From contig NZ_BAABKM010000002.1 in the NCBI RefSeq assembly GCF_039543825.1, forward strand, positions 1,520,133 to 1,584,132: a DNA stretch of 64,000 nt. The letters run 5' to 3'. This document shows, one piece after another, positions 44,120 through 53,099 of the stretch; position 1 is the stretch's first letter, and every line of letters starts with the position of its first letter. Source of the stretch: Nocardioides conyzicola. Its GTDB lineage: Bacteria; Actinomycetota; Actinomycetes; Propionibacteriales; Nocardioidaceae. Under the pieces are notes generated by a model. It did not search any database. It worked only from the letters and a program-made list of their open reading frames with translations, and was not told where the DNA came from. The position numbers were made by a program, and so were the translations under genes.

Positions 44120-45450
44120 GCCGTCGGCTCCGGGAGGACGTCGCCGCCACCGAGCAGAACGATGTCGACGTCCCGGTCGCGGTAGGCCGCCTGCTCGGTC
44201 CACGGGCCGGCTCCGAACGCCCGCCGCACCGAGGTCGCGTCCGGCACCCAGCCGTCGATCCGGTGCCGCCAGTGGCACAGCAGCACCACGCCGGCCGGGG
44301 CCAACGAGCCGCGGATCCGCTCCACCAGGCCGCGGAGCCCGCTCGGGCTCAGGAAGTAGGCCATCTCGGAGACCACGACGAGGTCGAGCTGACCGTCCGG
44401 CCAGTCGTGCGGCACCTCCAGGGACTCGACCCGGACGTGCGGACGGTCGGCGAGCCGCGAGCGCGCGGCGTCGACGGCGGTGGGGCTGCTGTCCACGGCG
44501 ATCAGCTCGTCGCACCGGTCCGCGAGGCGCTCGGCCAGCGCACCGGTCGAGCAGCCGACCTCGAGGCCGCGGGCGAAGGTCCGGCGCGGCAGCATCGCCA
44601 GCGTGAGCTCGCGCTTGCGGCGCTCGTACCAGCGCTCGTCCACGCCCCACGGGTCCGGCTGCGCGCGGTGCAGGTCGTCGAGCGCGGTGTCCCGGCGCTG
44701 GTCGACGACGTAGACCTCGACCGACCCGTGGAAGTGGGCGAGGAAGCCGGGGTGCAGCAGCACCTCGTCACCCGGCTGCTCCGACAGCGGGAGCACCTGG
44801 GACGCGTGGGCGGCGATCGCCTGCTGCTTGCGCGACCGGGCCGCCACGGACAGGTCCAGCCGGCGCATCTCGCCCCACGGTGCGTCAGCGGGCGTGCCCC
44901 AGTGCCACCACCAGACGGGGTACTCGACCAGCGCGGCGTCGGTACGCCGGGCCGCGGTGGCCGCCGCCCGACCGGCCGCCTCGTGGTCGGGGTGACCGTC
45001 GTGCCGCCAGGGCGCGGCGACCAGGGTCCCCGCCCCGTCGCCGATCAGGTCGACGAGCCGGGCGGCGACGTCGGACTCGGCACCGGCCACCGACCCGTCC
45101 CCGAGCGCCATCCGGGTGAGCGCGGCGTGCGGGGCGACGGCGCGCAGGGCGTCCTTGGCCTCGTCGAGCCGTCGTTGTCCGAGGGCCTCGCGCGAGTGGG
45201 TGGGCGACGCGGGATGGCTGAGCTCGCCGGCCGTGAGCAGCACGAGGTCGATCTCGAGAGCGCGCTCGTGGGCGGTGGCCAGCAGGCCGCCGGCGCCCAG
45301 TGACTCGTCGTCCGGGTGCGCGGCGACGACCACCAGCCGGCGTACGCCGTCCAGCACCATCGGCTGCCGGTCCGTCCACCGCGGGTCCGACGACCAGACC
45401 TCCGCGGGGGTGCCGGTGCCGTCGTGGGTGAAGGCGGGGCGGGTCACCAT
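44116..45450 (-). CDS. Bifunctional PIG-L family deacetylase / class I methyltransferase
   Basis: Protein of 444 residues. Residues about 38-250 are a PIG-L (LmbE-like) zinc-dependent N-deacetylase: AHPDDE at 44-49, then WRHDGHPDHEAAGRAA with further metal ligands. Residues about 265-435 are a SAM-binding methyltransferase: RGLEVGCSTGALAERLADR, AVDSSPTAVDAARSRL and DLVVVSEMAYFLSPSGL, like the NodS group. The fusion suggests that one substrate is de-acetylated and then N-methylated. Coupled at both ends to the acyl-CoA-dehydrogenase-like gene and the glycosyltransferase. Confidence 0.88.
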   Translation of the reverse strand: MVTRPAFTHDGTGTPAEVWSSDPRWTDRQPMVLDGVRRLVVVAAHPDDESLGAGGLLATAHERALEIDLVLLTAGELSHPASPTHSREALGQRRLDEAKDALRAVAPHAALTRMALGDGSVAGAESDVAARLVDLIGDGAGTLVAAPWRHDGHPDHEAAGRAAATAARRTDAALVEYPVWWWHWGTPADAPWGEMRRLDLSVAARSRKQQAIAAHASQVLPLSEQPGDEVLLHPGFLAHFHGSVEVYVVDQRRDTALDDLHRAQPDPWGVDERWYERRKRELTLAMLPRRTFARGLEVGCSTGALAERLADRCDELIAVDSSPTAVDAARSRLADRPHVRVESLEVPHDWPDGQLDLVVVSEMAYFLSPSGLRGLVERIRGSLAPAGVVLLCHWRHRIDGWVPDATSVRRAFGAGPWTEQAAYRDRDVDIVLLGGGDVLPEPTA

Positions 45451-46457
45451 GGCGAGGTCTCCTGGACGAGGCGGCCGAGAGCGGCGGTGTCGCGCTCAGC
45501 GTGGTGCTGGCGGAGGTAGACGCGCAGGTCGGCGACCCGCGCGGCGTGCTCCTCCTCGGACGTCAGCGGCGCCGGACCGAGGGCGTGGTCGGCGGCGACC
45601 AGCACGGTCTCGGCGGAGTCGGCGACGACCTGGCGGACCCGCAGCGCGGTGAGGGCACCCGCGTCCCCACCGATCGTCCCGGCGTCCACGGCCTCGGCCG
45701 CGGCGAGCAGCACGGCCGCCGCGGCGGTGAGCGCCGCGTCGACCCGCCCGAGGTGCAGCTGCCCGACCTGGTCGAGGTCGCGCTCGGCTGCCTGCCGCCA
45801 GAGGCGTCGGGCGAGCCCGATGCTCGCGCCGTACCAGACGGCCGCGACGCCGATCCCGCCCCAGGCGAAGCCGTCGCGCCGGAGGTACCAGCCCGGCTCG
45901 CCGACCGGGGACGCCGCCACCGCGGTGAAGTCCACCGCCGTGCTGCGGACCCGGCTCAGCCCGCGCGAGACCCACGGCGCGTCGACGGGCGTCACGCCCG
46001 GCTGCCGCAGGTCGACCTCGAACAGCTGGCGCCGCTCGTCGTCGACCCAGGCGGTCACCAGCGCGTGGGTGAGGTCCGCGGCCAGCGAGCACCAGGGCTT
46101 GCGACCGGTCAGCGTGTGCTCGGCGTCCGCGGTCAGCCTCGCGCCCGGCGCCTCGGCGGCCCAGACCCCCCAGGTCCCGTCGCGTGGTTCGGCGAGGATG
46201 GCCAGCGCGTCGAGGTGCGGCTCCACCGCGCGGGCGACCGTCAGGTCGACGGCACCCAGCGTCGCGAGGGCCTCCCAGAGGTGCGTGGTCCGGCCGTGCC
46301 CCGGAGCCGGGAGCCGCTGTCCCCACCGCTGCGCGAGCTCGAGCGCACGCCGTACGTCGCCGCGGGCTGCGTCCGCCTCCACCGCCAGCGTGGTCAGCTC
46401 GTCGTCGGGGAGGTGGCCCGGCCGCAGCGTCGCGGCCGACGGCAGCGGCGGAGTCAT
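45444..46457 (-). CDS. Divergent acyl-CoA dehydrogenase-like flavoprotein
   Basis: Protein of 337 residues, shorter than typical acyl-CoA dehydrogenases (~380). Visible: DAARGDVRRALELAQRWG, WGVWAAEAPGARLTADAEHTLTGRKPWCSLA (the middle beta domain), LVTAWVDDERRQLFEVDL and the C-terminal four-helix part. The usual YEGT catalytic stretch is not seen; the end reads LRVYLRQHHAERDTAALGR instead. So it may oxidise or hydroxylate something other than an acyl-CoA. First of the coupled three-gene set. Confidence 0.72.
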   Translation of the reverse strand: MTPPLPSAATLRPGHLPDDELTTLAVEADAARGDVRRALELAQRWGQRLPAPGHGRTTHLWEALATLGAVDLTVARAVEPHLDALAILAEPRDGTWGVWAAEAPGARLTADAEHTLTGRKPWCSLAADLTHALVTAWVDDERRQLFEVDLRQPGVTPVDAPWVSRGLSRVRSTAVDFTAVAASPVGEPGWYLRRDGFAWGGIGVAAVWYGASIGLARRLWRQAAERDLDQVGQLHLGRVDAALTAAAAVLLAAAEAVDAGTIGGDAGALTALRVRQVVADSAETVLVAADHALGPAPLTSEEEHAARVADLRVYLRQHHAERDTAALGRLVQETSPW

Positions 46458-46474
46458 GGGGATGCGGTACCCAG

Positions 46475-46500
46475 ATCCGCGGCGGCTAGCCGCCGCGGAT
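46475..46500. promoter_or_regulatory. Perfect 26-base palindrome before the acyl-CoA-dehydrogenase-like gene
   Basis: ATCCGCGGCGG-CTAG-CCGCCGCGGAT. The end nearest the gene is 18 bases from the start codon at 46457. It is also downstream of livM. No T-run follows on either strand, so a protein-binding operator in the leader is as likely as a terminator. Confidence 0.5.
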
Positions 46501-46608
46501 CATGACGTCCTGAGCGCAGTGTCCCGGGCCCCTAGGCAGTCCTCGATCGGCCGGCGACACAAGCAGCGGCCAGGAACACGATGGCGATGGCCTAGGTGTA
46601 CCCGGCCA
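46501..46608. other. Spacer with an 18-base copy of a livM segment
   Basis: On the minus strand, AACCTGATGGCCGGGTAC spans the livM stop (TGA 46611-46609) and is identical to codons for NLMAGY inside livM (about 47444-47461). After a stop, the same frame reads AIAIVFLAA. It may be a degraded livM remnant. Otherwise I see nothing coding here. Confidence 0.35.
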
Positions 46609-47667
46609 TCAGGTTGGTTGCACCTGGTCGCTGGTGCCCGGCACCTCGCGGACCCGGTACCCGACGCCGAACACCTGGATCCGGCCGTTGCCGGAGAGGA
46701 GGCCCCACAGCCCGCGCGGGAGAAGCAGCACGACGGCGATGGCGACCACGCCGAGCAGCACCAGGTACCACGAGCCGTAGTCCGCAAGCTCCTGCTCGAG
46801 GACGAAGAAGACCACCGCTCCGATGATCGGCCCCTCGATGCTGCCCAGGCCTCCGATGACGACGATGAAGATCATGAACGCGGAGTAGTTGACCGAGTAG
46901 ATCGAGTCAGGTGAGACGCGCAACGAGTTGAGGGCGATCAACGCCCCGGCCATGCCGGCTCCCGCCGACGCGGCGACGTACACGATCCGGCGGCTGCGGT
47001 TCACCCGCACGCCGAGGCTCGACGCGGCGGTCGCGTTGTCGCGGATCGCCGTCAGGCCGAGCCCCAGTCGGCTGCGCATCACCAGGTAGGTCCCGAGGAC
47101 GACGAGCACCATGAGTACGAGGGCTGTCCAGTAGACCTGGGCCACCCGGTCCACGCGGTCGACGCCGCTGAAGGCCGTCAGCGAGAGCCCCGACCCGCCC
47201 CCGAGTGCGTCGATCTGGGTCGTCGCGAGCTTGAAGACCTCCGCGACGACCCAGGTCCCGATCGCGAAGTAGCCGCCTGCGAGACGGAAGAGGAGGAACG
47301 ACGTGGGAAGCGCCAGCAGCGCGCACACGACGCCCGCGAGCGGGACAGAGACGAGGAGGGGGATCCCGACGGTGTCCGCGAGGTAGATGACGCCGTACCC
47401 GCCCGCACCGATGAAAGCCTGCTGCCCGATCGAGATCATGCCGCCGTACCCGGCCATCAGGTTCCAGGTCACCGCGAGGATCACGAGGACGAAGAGCCCG
47501 ACCAGGTTCGACAGCGTGCCGAGGTCGACGTGGTAGGGCACCCAACCGGCCAGCACCAGGACCGCGACGGCGACGAAGGCACCACCGACGTACGAGCTCG
47601 TGCTGCCTCGGCGCACCCGGATCGTCGGCACCTCGCGGAGAGTGCTGGCGCTGGGACTGGTCGTCAT
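46609..47667 (-). CDS. livM: ABC transporter permease, branched-chain amino acid type (LivM-like)
   Basis: Protein of 352 residues with about ten hydrophobic segments. LivM signature TWNLMAGYGGMISIGQQAFIGAGGYGV near 70-96, EAA-like loop TAIRDNATAASSLGVRVNRSRRIVYV and GGLGSIEGPIIGAVVFF. The start at 47667 overlaps livH (ATGA). Last gene of the aromatic operon; the system probably imports an aromatic acid or phenol rather than an amino acid, because it is coupled to ring-cleavage genes. Confidence 0.88.
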   Translation of the reverse strand: MTTSPSASTLREVPTIRVRRGSTSSYVGGAFVAVAVLVLAGWVPYHVDLGTLSNLVGLFVLVILAVTWNLMAGYGGMISIGQQAFIGAGGYGVIYLADTVGIPLLVSVPLAGVVCALLALPTSFLLFRLAGGYFAIGTWVVAEVFKLATTQIDALGGGSGLSLTAFSGVDRVDRVAQVYWTALVLMVLVVLGTYLVMRSRLGLGLTAIRDNATAASSLGVRVNRSRRIVYVAASAGAGMAGALIALNSLRVSPDSIYSVNYSAFMIFIVVIGGLGSIEGPIIGAVVFFVLEQELADYGSWYLVLLGVVAIAVVLLLPRGLWGLLSGNGRIQVFGVGYRVREVPGTSDQVQPT

Positions 47668-48533
47668 GCGATCGCCACCTTCGGCATCAGGCCGCTGGGG
47701 CGGAGGAGCAGGACGGCGAGGAACACCAGGTGGCCGGCGAGGATCCCGTACGCCGGATCCACCTGCGCGCCGATCGTCTGGGCGACGCCGAGCACCAGGC
47801 CGCCCACGAGCGTGCCCCACAGTGATCCGAGGCCGCCGATGATGACCGCTTCGAAGGCGAAGATCAGGACCATGTCGCCGTACGTCGGGGAGAACTGCGT
47901 GCTCATCCCGAGGAAGACGCCGGCCAGGGCCACCGTCGCGATGGCGATCGCCGTGGCGAGCGCGTAGACGTGCCGGTTGTCGATCCCCATCAGCGTGGCT
48001 GCGTCCGGGTCGTCGCTGGTGGCGCGCATGGCGCGTCCCGTCCTGGTCCGCGCCAGGAAGACCTGAACCGCACCGATGACCGCGACCCCGACGGCGAACG
48101 TCAGCACGGAGAACGTCCCGACCGCCAGCCCACCCCCGAGCGCGACGCTGTCGGTGCCCAGCGAGCCGATCTGGATGCTGCGGGAGTTGGCGCTGAACTG
48201 CTCCTGCAGGAGGTTCGCGGCAATGACCGCGACGCCGAAGGAGACCATCAACGGACTGAGCTCGCCATGGGCGAGCGCGAAGTTGAACAGGCCTCGCTGG
48301 AGCACGTATCCGACCAGGGCGAACACCGGGATCACGACGACCAGAGCCGCGAACGGCGGGATGTCGACCTGCTGGAGGACCCAGTACGCCGCGTATGCGG
48401 CCGCCACGGCGAGCACGCCGTGCGCGAGGTTGACGATGCGCATGACTCCGAAGATCAGGGAGAGCCCGCAGGCGAGCAGCGCGTACTGCCCGCCGAGCAG
48501 GATTCCCTGGATCACCGCGTTGACCCACTCCAT
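47664..48533 (-). CDS. livH: ABC transporter permease, branched-chain amino acid type (LivH-like)
   Basis: Protein of 289 residues, mainly helices. LivH pattern VIQGILLGGQYALLACGLSLIFGVMRIVNLAHG at the N-terminus, the ARTRTGRAMRATSDDPDAATLMGID loop for the ATPases and IIGGLGSLWGTLVGGLVLGV. ATG 48533 has GAGGA upstream; longer frame rejected. Partner of LivM. Confidence 0.9.
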   Translation of the reverse strand: MEWVNAVIQGILLGGQYALLACGLSLIFGVMRIVNLAHGVLAVAAAYAAYWVLQQVDIPPFAALVVVIPVFALVGYVLQRGLFNFALAHGELSPLMVSFGVAVIAANLLQEQFSANSRSIQIGSLGTDSVALGGGLAVGTFSVLTFAVGVAVIGAVQVFLARTRTGRAMRATSDDPDAATLMGIDNRHVYALATAIAIATVALAGVFLGMSTQFSPTYGDMVLIFAFEAVIIGGLGSLWGTLVGGLVLGVAQTIGAQVDPAYGILAGHLVFLAVLLLRPSGLMPKVAIA

Positions 48534-48543
48534 CAGGTGTTCC

Positions 48544-49245
48544 TCACAGTCCGAAGTAGGCGTCGGCGACCTGCTGGCGACTGATGTCCGCCACCGGTCC
48601 TTCGAGGACGGTGCGTCCTTCGAGCAGGCACTGGACCCGGTCCGCCACCGCCAGCGCATGGCCGAGGTCCTGCTCGACCAGGAGCACCGTCGTGCCACGA
48701 CCGGTGATCTGCGGCAGGGCCTGGTAGATCTCGCCGACGACGACCGGCGCCAGGCCCAGGGACACCTCGTCCAGCATCAGCAGGCGCGGGTTGGACATCA
48801 GGGCACGACCGATGGCGGCGGCCTGCTGCTCGCCGCCGGAGAGGTGGCCACCCATCCGAGCGCGGCGGTCCGAGACCAACGGGAACAGGTCGTAGACCGA
48901 CTGCAGGTTCCACGGTCCGGGCCGCTGTCCGTAGCTGCCGACGAGGAGGTTCTCCTCGACCGTCAGTGACGGGAAGATGCGTCGACCCTCCGGGGTCAGC
49001 GCCACGCCCTGGGTGACGCGGCGGTGTGCGGAGACCCCGTCGATCCGCTCGCCGGCGAACCGGATCTCGCCGGACGTCGGCCGGACCAGGCCCGCGATGG
49101 TCTTGAGCAAGGTCGACTTGCCCGCACCGTTGGCGCCGATCACCGCCAGCGTCTCGCCCTCGTCGAGAGAGACCGAGAGCCCGTACAACGCCTGGAAGTC
49201 GCCGTAGTGGGCGTCGACAGCGTCGACCTCGAGGAGCCCGGTCAC
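48544..49245 (-). CDS. livF: ABC transporter ATP-binding protein (LivF-like)
   Basis: ATPase of 233 residues. Walker A GANGAGKST (about 37-45), signature LSGGEQQAAAIGRALMSNPRLLMLDE with Walker B, and the H-loop VEQDLGHAL. The typical LivF stretch LTPEGRRIFPSLTVEENL is present. Begins with GTG overlapping the livG stop (GTGA). Confidence 0.93.
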   Translation of the reverse strand: MTGLLEVDAVDAHYGDFQALYGLSVSLDEGETLAVIGANGAGKSTLLKTIAGLVRPTSGEIRFAGERIDGVSAHRRVTQGVALTPEGRRIFPSLTVEENLLVGSYGQRPGPWNLQSVYDLFPLVSDRRARMGGHLSGGEQQAAAIGRALMSNPRLLMLDEVSLGLAPVVVGEIYQALPQITGRGTTVLLVEQDLGHALAVADRVQCLLEGRTVLEGPVADISRQQVADAYFGL

Positions 49246-49982
49246 GGGACCACCTCCGCGGGCGAGCCGAGGTAGACCTCGAACACGCGCGGATCAGCCA
49301 TCACGTCGGCGGGATCGCCGATCGCGACGACCTCGCCTGCGGCGATGCACATCAGCTCGTCGACCACCGCCATCAGCGCGTGCACGATGTGCTCGATCCA
49401 CACCACGGCCAGCCCGTCGTCGCGGAGCCCCGCGATGACGTCGACCAGAGCGGGCAGCTCCCGCTCAGTCAGGCCACCGGCGATCTCGTCGAGCAGGATC
49501 AGCCGCGGCGAGGTCGCCAGCGCCCGGGCAAGCTCGAGCCGCTTGCGGTCGAGCAGGCGTAGCGATCCGGCCCGGGTCCCGGCGAGGTGCGCCAGGCCTG
49601 TCCTCACGAGGGCGTCGTAGGCCTGCTCGTGGGCGGCGCTCCCACGAGCACCACCCGCGAACCTGGCTCCGACCAACACGTTCTCGAAGACGGTCATGCC
49701 GCCGAACGGTCGCGGGATCTGGTAGCTGCGCCCGATCCCGATCTCGCTTCGCCGAGCGGCACCCACCCTGGTGACGTCCGCGCCGTCGAACGCGATGGTG
49801 CCCGAGTCGCTCGGCAGCGTGCCGTTGATCAGGTTGAGCAGGGTCGACTTGCCGGCTCCGTTGGGCCCGACGATCCCCAGGGCGCGTCCCGCCGGCACTT
49901 CGAAGGTCACGTCCGACGCTGTCACCACCCTGCCGAACCGTTTGCTCAGTCCGGAGACGCTCAAGAGAGCCGGCGTCGTCAT
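49242..49982 (-). CDS. livG: ABC transporter ATP-binding protein (LivG-like)
   Basis: ATPase of 246 residues. Walker A GPNGAGKST, LivG-type GIGRSYQIPRPFGGMTVFENVLVG, Walker B ATSPRLILLDEIAGGL and IEHIVHALMAVVDELM. The signature motif is degenerate: instead of LSGGQ it reads LRLLDRKRLELARALA, as in many LivG proteins. ATG at 49982 overlaps the stop of the binding-protein gene in TGATG. Confidence 0.9.
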   Translation of the reverse strand: MTTPALLSVSGLSKRFGRVVTASDVTFEVPAGRALGIVGPNGAGKSTLLNLINGTLPSDSGTIAFDGADVTRVGAARRSEIGIGRSYQIPRPFGGMTVFENVLVGARFAGGARGSAAHEQAYDALVRTGLAHLAGTRAGSLRLLDRKRLELARALATSPRLILLDEIAGGLTERELPALVDVIAGLRDDGLAVVWIEHIVHALMAVVDELMCIAAGEVVAIGDPADVMADPRVFEVYLGSPAEVVP

Positions 49983-51247
49983 CAGTTCAGGGTCTCCACC
50001 GAGCCACCCAGCGGGACGTCGGACGCCAGCGTGTTGGACACGACGACGAGGTCGAACGGGTGGTCCTGGTTGACCAGGCGCCACTGACCACCCGTGAGCG
50101 GCGTCTTGGCGACGTACGGCGGCAGGCCCTCGGCGCCCCACTCGACAGGACCGACGACCGTGTCGACCTTCAGGCTGCCGAGCGCCGCGGTGATGTCGTC
50201 GGCGTCCGTCGAGCCCGCCTTCTCGACCGCCGCCGCAGCGACCTCGAACAGCGCGTGGGAGAAGCCGAGCGGCTGGGTCCACTGCCGGTCCGTCGACTTC
50301 TCGTACGCGTCCGCGAGCTGCTGGGAGGAGTCCCCGGTCAGCGAGCTCTTGAACGGCGACGTCGGGTGCCACCACACCTCGGTGCCGAGGTTGTTCGCGG
50401 TGTCGCCGATGCCTTCGACCACCGAGGGGAACAGCAACGCCTTGCCGATCGTGGCGATCTTCGGCCGGTAGCCCTGCTGGATCGCCTGCTTCCAGAACGT
50501 CGTGAAGTCCGGCGGGATCGGGACGCCCATCAGGATGTCGTCGCCCTTCATCTTGGCGATCTGCGCCGAGAAGTCCTTGGTGCCGTTGGGGTACAGGCCG
50601 GGATTGTCGATCGTGACGCCGGAGTCCTTGACGAGCGTCGGGAAGTTCGCGCTCCAGGCCTCGCCGTCAGGGTCGTTCGGGAAGAGGCCCGCCGCCTTCT
50701 TGTTGGTCTCGACCTGGCTCCACATGTCGCTGTAGACGGCAGCCACGTCCTCGAGGCCCCAGAAGAAGTGGTACGTGTACTTCAGGTCGGCGGGCGTGTC
50801 CCCGCCCTCGCGGAAGGCGACGGTCTGCCAGGGGGCGACGGTGGTGATGCACGGCACGGAGTTGGCCTCGCACTGCTCGGAGACCGGGTTGACGATGTCG
50901 GGCGTGGACGAGGCGAGGATCAGGTCGGCGTCGTCGCTGTTGATGAGGTCAGAGGCCACCTCACCGGCGCGGGTCGAGTCCGACTGCGCGTCCTTCAGGA
51001 TGATCTTGACCTCGACGTCCTTGCCGTCGACGGTCAACGGGTTGTCGGCGAAGTAGGCCTTCATCTGGTCGACGACGAACGAGTCGGCCTCGCCGAAGGG
51101 CGCCAGAGGGCCGGTCTGGGGTGACACGTAGCCGATCGTGAGGGTGGAGGTGTCGCCTTCGCTCGAGCCGCCGACGTCGCCGCCGCACGCCGAGGTGGCC
51201 AGCACCAGGGCGGCCACGGAGGTCAATCCAAGGTAGGACTTCTTCAT
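49982..51247 (-). CDS. ABC transporter substrate-binding lipoprotein (LivK-like)
   Basis: Protein of 421 residues with a lipoprotein signal ending T-S-A-C (Cys21) and the type I periplasmic-binding fold: TLTIGYVSPQTGPLAPFGEADSF, ILKDAQSDSTRAGEVASDLI, GLFPNDPDGEAW and DDITAALGSLKVDTVVGPVEWG. This family binds branched-chain amino acids, amides or aromatic acids. The gene is 28 bases after the monooxygenase and coupled to the rest of the importer, so an aromatic substrate is inferred. AGGAG precedes the ATG. Confidence 0.88.
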   Translation of the reverse strand: MKKSYLGLTSVAALVLATSACGGDVGGSSEGDTSTLTIGYVSPQTGPLAPFGEADSFVVDQMKAYFADNPLTVDGKDVEVKIILKDAQSDSTRAGEVASDLINSDDADLILASSTPDIVNPVSEQCEANSVPCITTVAPWQTVAFREGGDTPADLKYTYHFFWGLEDVAAVYSDMWSQVETNKKAAGLFPNDPDGEAWSANFPTLVKDSGVTIDNPGLYPNGTKDFSAQIAKMKGDDILMGVPIPPDFTTFWKQAIQQGYRPKIATIGKALLFPSVVEGIGDTANNLGTEVWWHPTSPFKSSLTGDSSQQLADAYEKSTDRQWTQPLGFSHALFEVAAAAVEKAGSTDADDITAALGSLKVDTVVGPVEWGAEGLPPYVAKTPLTGGQWRLVNQDHPFDLVVVSNTLASDVPLGGSVETLN

Positions 51248-51275
51248 GTTGTGCTCCTGTGGGTGATGAGTCGGG

Positions 51276-53099
51276 TCAGCGGGCGAGGACGCCGCGCAGG
51301 GCCTGGACGAGCGCGGCGGCCGGATCCTCGGCTGCGCTGTGCGAACGCCAGCCGACGTGGGCGTCAGGACGGACCAGCACGCAGCCGTCCTCGGCCACCT
51401 CGCGGAGCCGGGCCCAGTCGTCGTAGAGATCGGCGTAGTCGGCCTTGGGGCCGATCACGTAGGCACGAACATCGATCCCGAGCTCGACGGCCGCCTTGTG
51501 GGCGGCCTCGACCCAGGGGTGACCCGTCACCCCGGTGAGCAGCGTGAAGCCGCCCTTGCCGGCAAGGTCGTGGGTGCTGACCTGTCGGCCCTTGTCCCCG
51601 AGCCAGCAGTGCGGCAACCGGGCGCCGGGCCAGGTGGTCGCGTGGTAGTACAGCTCGGGGTCGCGCGTGTACGCCGGCTCCGGGGTCCCGTCCTTCACCA
51701 CGGCTGCGGAGTCGTAGCGCTGTCCGAGCTCGACGCCGAGGGCGTTGAACTCGTAGTCCTTCAGCTCGAGTGCCTCGCGCAGAGCGGCGCGCTTGACGAC
51801 GCCCTCCGGGGAGTCGTCGGCCAGGCCGTCGATCCCGGCCTGCATCTGCTCGACGTTCTGCGAGGTGTCCTCGAGGCCGAGCGCCTCGAGGATCGCGCCG
51901 AACTCCTCGATGCTCTTGTTGGCCCTGAGCACGATCTGCTTGCCGACCGGCGCTCGTTCGTCGTCGAAGGTGTCGAGCAGGGCTTCCCCTGCGAGCTCTT
52001 TGAGGACGTAGGCGAGCTTCCAGGCGAGGTTGTAGGAGTCCTGGATGGAGGTGTTGGACCCGAGCCCGTTCGACGGTGGGTGCCGGTGCACGGCGTCGCC
52101 GACGCCGAAGACCCGGCCCTCGCGATAGCGCTCGGCATACATCTTGTTGTTGCCCCACAGCGACAGGGACCTGATGGTGACCGGAACGGAGCTGTCGCCG
52201 ATCAGGTTGTGCACGATCTGGATGGCCATCTCGTCGTCGAGGTCCGGTGGCGGCTGGTTGATGTCGTAGCCCCAGGTGATCAGCCACTCGTCCCACGGGC
52301 GGACCATCCGGATCAGGCCGAGGCCGATGCCGCCGATCGTCGCTCCGGGCTGCAGGACCCAGTAGAGGACGCTCGGGCGGTGCCCGACGAACTCGGTCAG
52401 GTCCGCGTGGAAGACGATGTTCATGCTGCCCGCGACGTCCATCTGGCCGGCCATCGGCAGACCCAGGTCGCTCACGACCTTGCTCCGCCCGCCGTCGGCG
52501 GCGATCACGTACCGGGCGCGGATGCGGAACTCGTGACCCGACAGCCGGTCGAGGACGGTGACGGTGACGCCGTCGTCGTCCTGCTCCAGGCTGACGTACT
52601 CGGTGTCGAAGCGGATCCGGCTGCCCCGGGAGGCCGCGTGCCCGATCAGGATCGGCTCGAACAGGGTCTGCGGCAGGTCGCAGTTCATCGACGGGCTGGC
52701 CATCCGGTAGTCAGCCTCGCGCACCGGGTGCGTTCCCCACGTGCGGATGCGACCGATCTCGTCGCCGGCAAGGCTGCTGCAGAAGACCGTGTCGCCCATC
52801 ATCTCGTGAGGCGTCGCCTCGTCGATGATGTCCTGCTCGATCCCCATGTCGCGCATGATCTCGACGGTGCGCTGGTTGGTGATGTGCGCGCGAGGGGTGT
52901 TGGCGGTCCAGCGGTACTTGGTGATCACCAGGTGGTCGACGCCGTACGTCGCGAGGAACAGCGCCGCGGAGGCGCCGGCCGGACCGCTCCCGATGATGAG
53001 GACGTCGGTGTGCAGGTCCTCCTCGCGCTCGCCGTCGATGCCGGAGAGCGATCCCGGGTGACGGGGGCTGGTCTCGTGCTCGAGTGCCGGGTCGGTCAT
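51276..53099 (-). CDS. FAD-dependent aromatic monooxygenase, TfdB / phenol hydroxylase-like
   Basis: Protein of 607 residues. FAD-binding GSGPAG at 37-42, then the stretch NTPRAHITNQRTVEIMRDMG very like 2,4-dichlorophenol hydroxylase (TfdB), SVLYWVLQPGATIGGIGLGLIRM, and GVGDAVHRHPPSNGLGSNTSIQD (second FAD motif), plus a C-terminal thioredoxin-like domain. It would hydroxylate a phenol next to an existing OH with NAD(P)H. With the hydroxyquinol-type dioxygenase and maleylacetate reductase, resorcinol to hydroxyquinol is the likely reaction; the exact substrate is inferred. It overlaps the dioxygenase stop in ATGA. Confidence 0.85.
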   Translation of the reverse strand: MTDPALEHETSPRHPGSLSGIDGEREEDLHTDVLIIGSGPAGASAALFLATYGVDHLVITKYRWTANTPRAHITNQRTVEIMRDMGIEQDIIDEATPHEMMGDTVFCSSLAGDEIGRIRTWGTHPVREADYRMASPSMNCDLPQTLFEPILIGHAASRGSRIRFDTEYVSLEQDDDGVTVTVLDRLSGHEFRIRARYVIAADGGRSKVVSDLGLPMAGQMDVAGSMNIVFHADLTEFVGHRPSVLYWVLQPGATIGGIGLGLIRMVRPWDEWLITWGYDINQPPPDLDDEMAIQIVHNLIGDSSVPVTIRSLSLWGNNKMYAERYREGRVFGVGDAVHRHPPSNGLGSNTSIQDSYNLAWKLAYVLKELAGEALLDTFDDERAPVGKQIVLRANKSIEEFGAILEALGLEDTSQNVEQMQAGIDGLADDSPEGVVKRAALREALELKDYEFNALGVELGQRYDSAAVVKDGTPEPAYTRDPELYYHATTWPGARLPHCWLGDKGRQVSTHDLAGKGGFTLLTGVTGHPWVEAAHKAAVELGIDVRAYVIGPKADYADLYDDWARLREVAEDGCVLVRPDAHVGWRSHSAAEDPAAALVQALRGVLAR

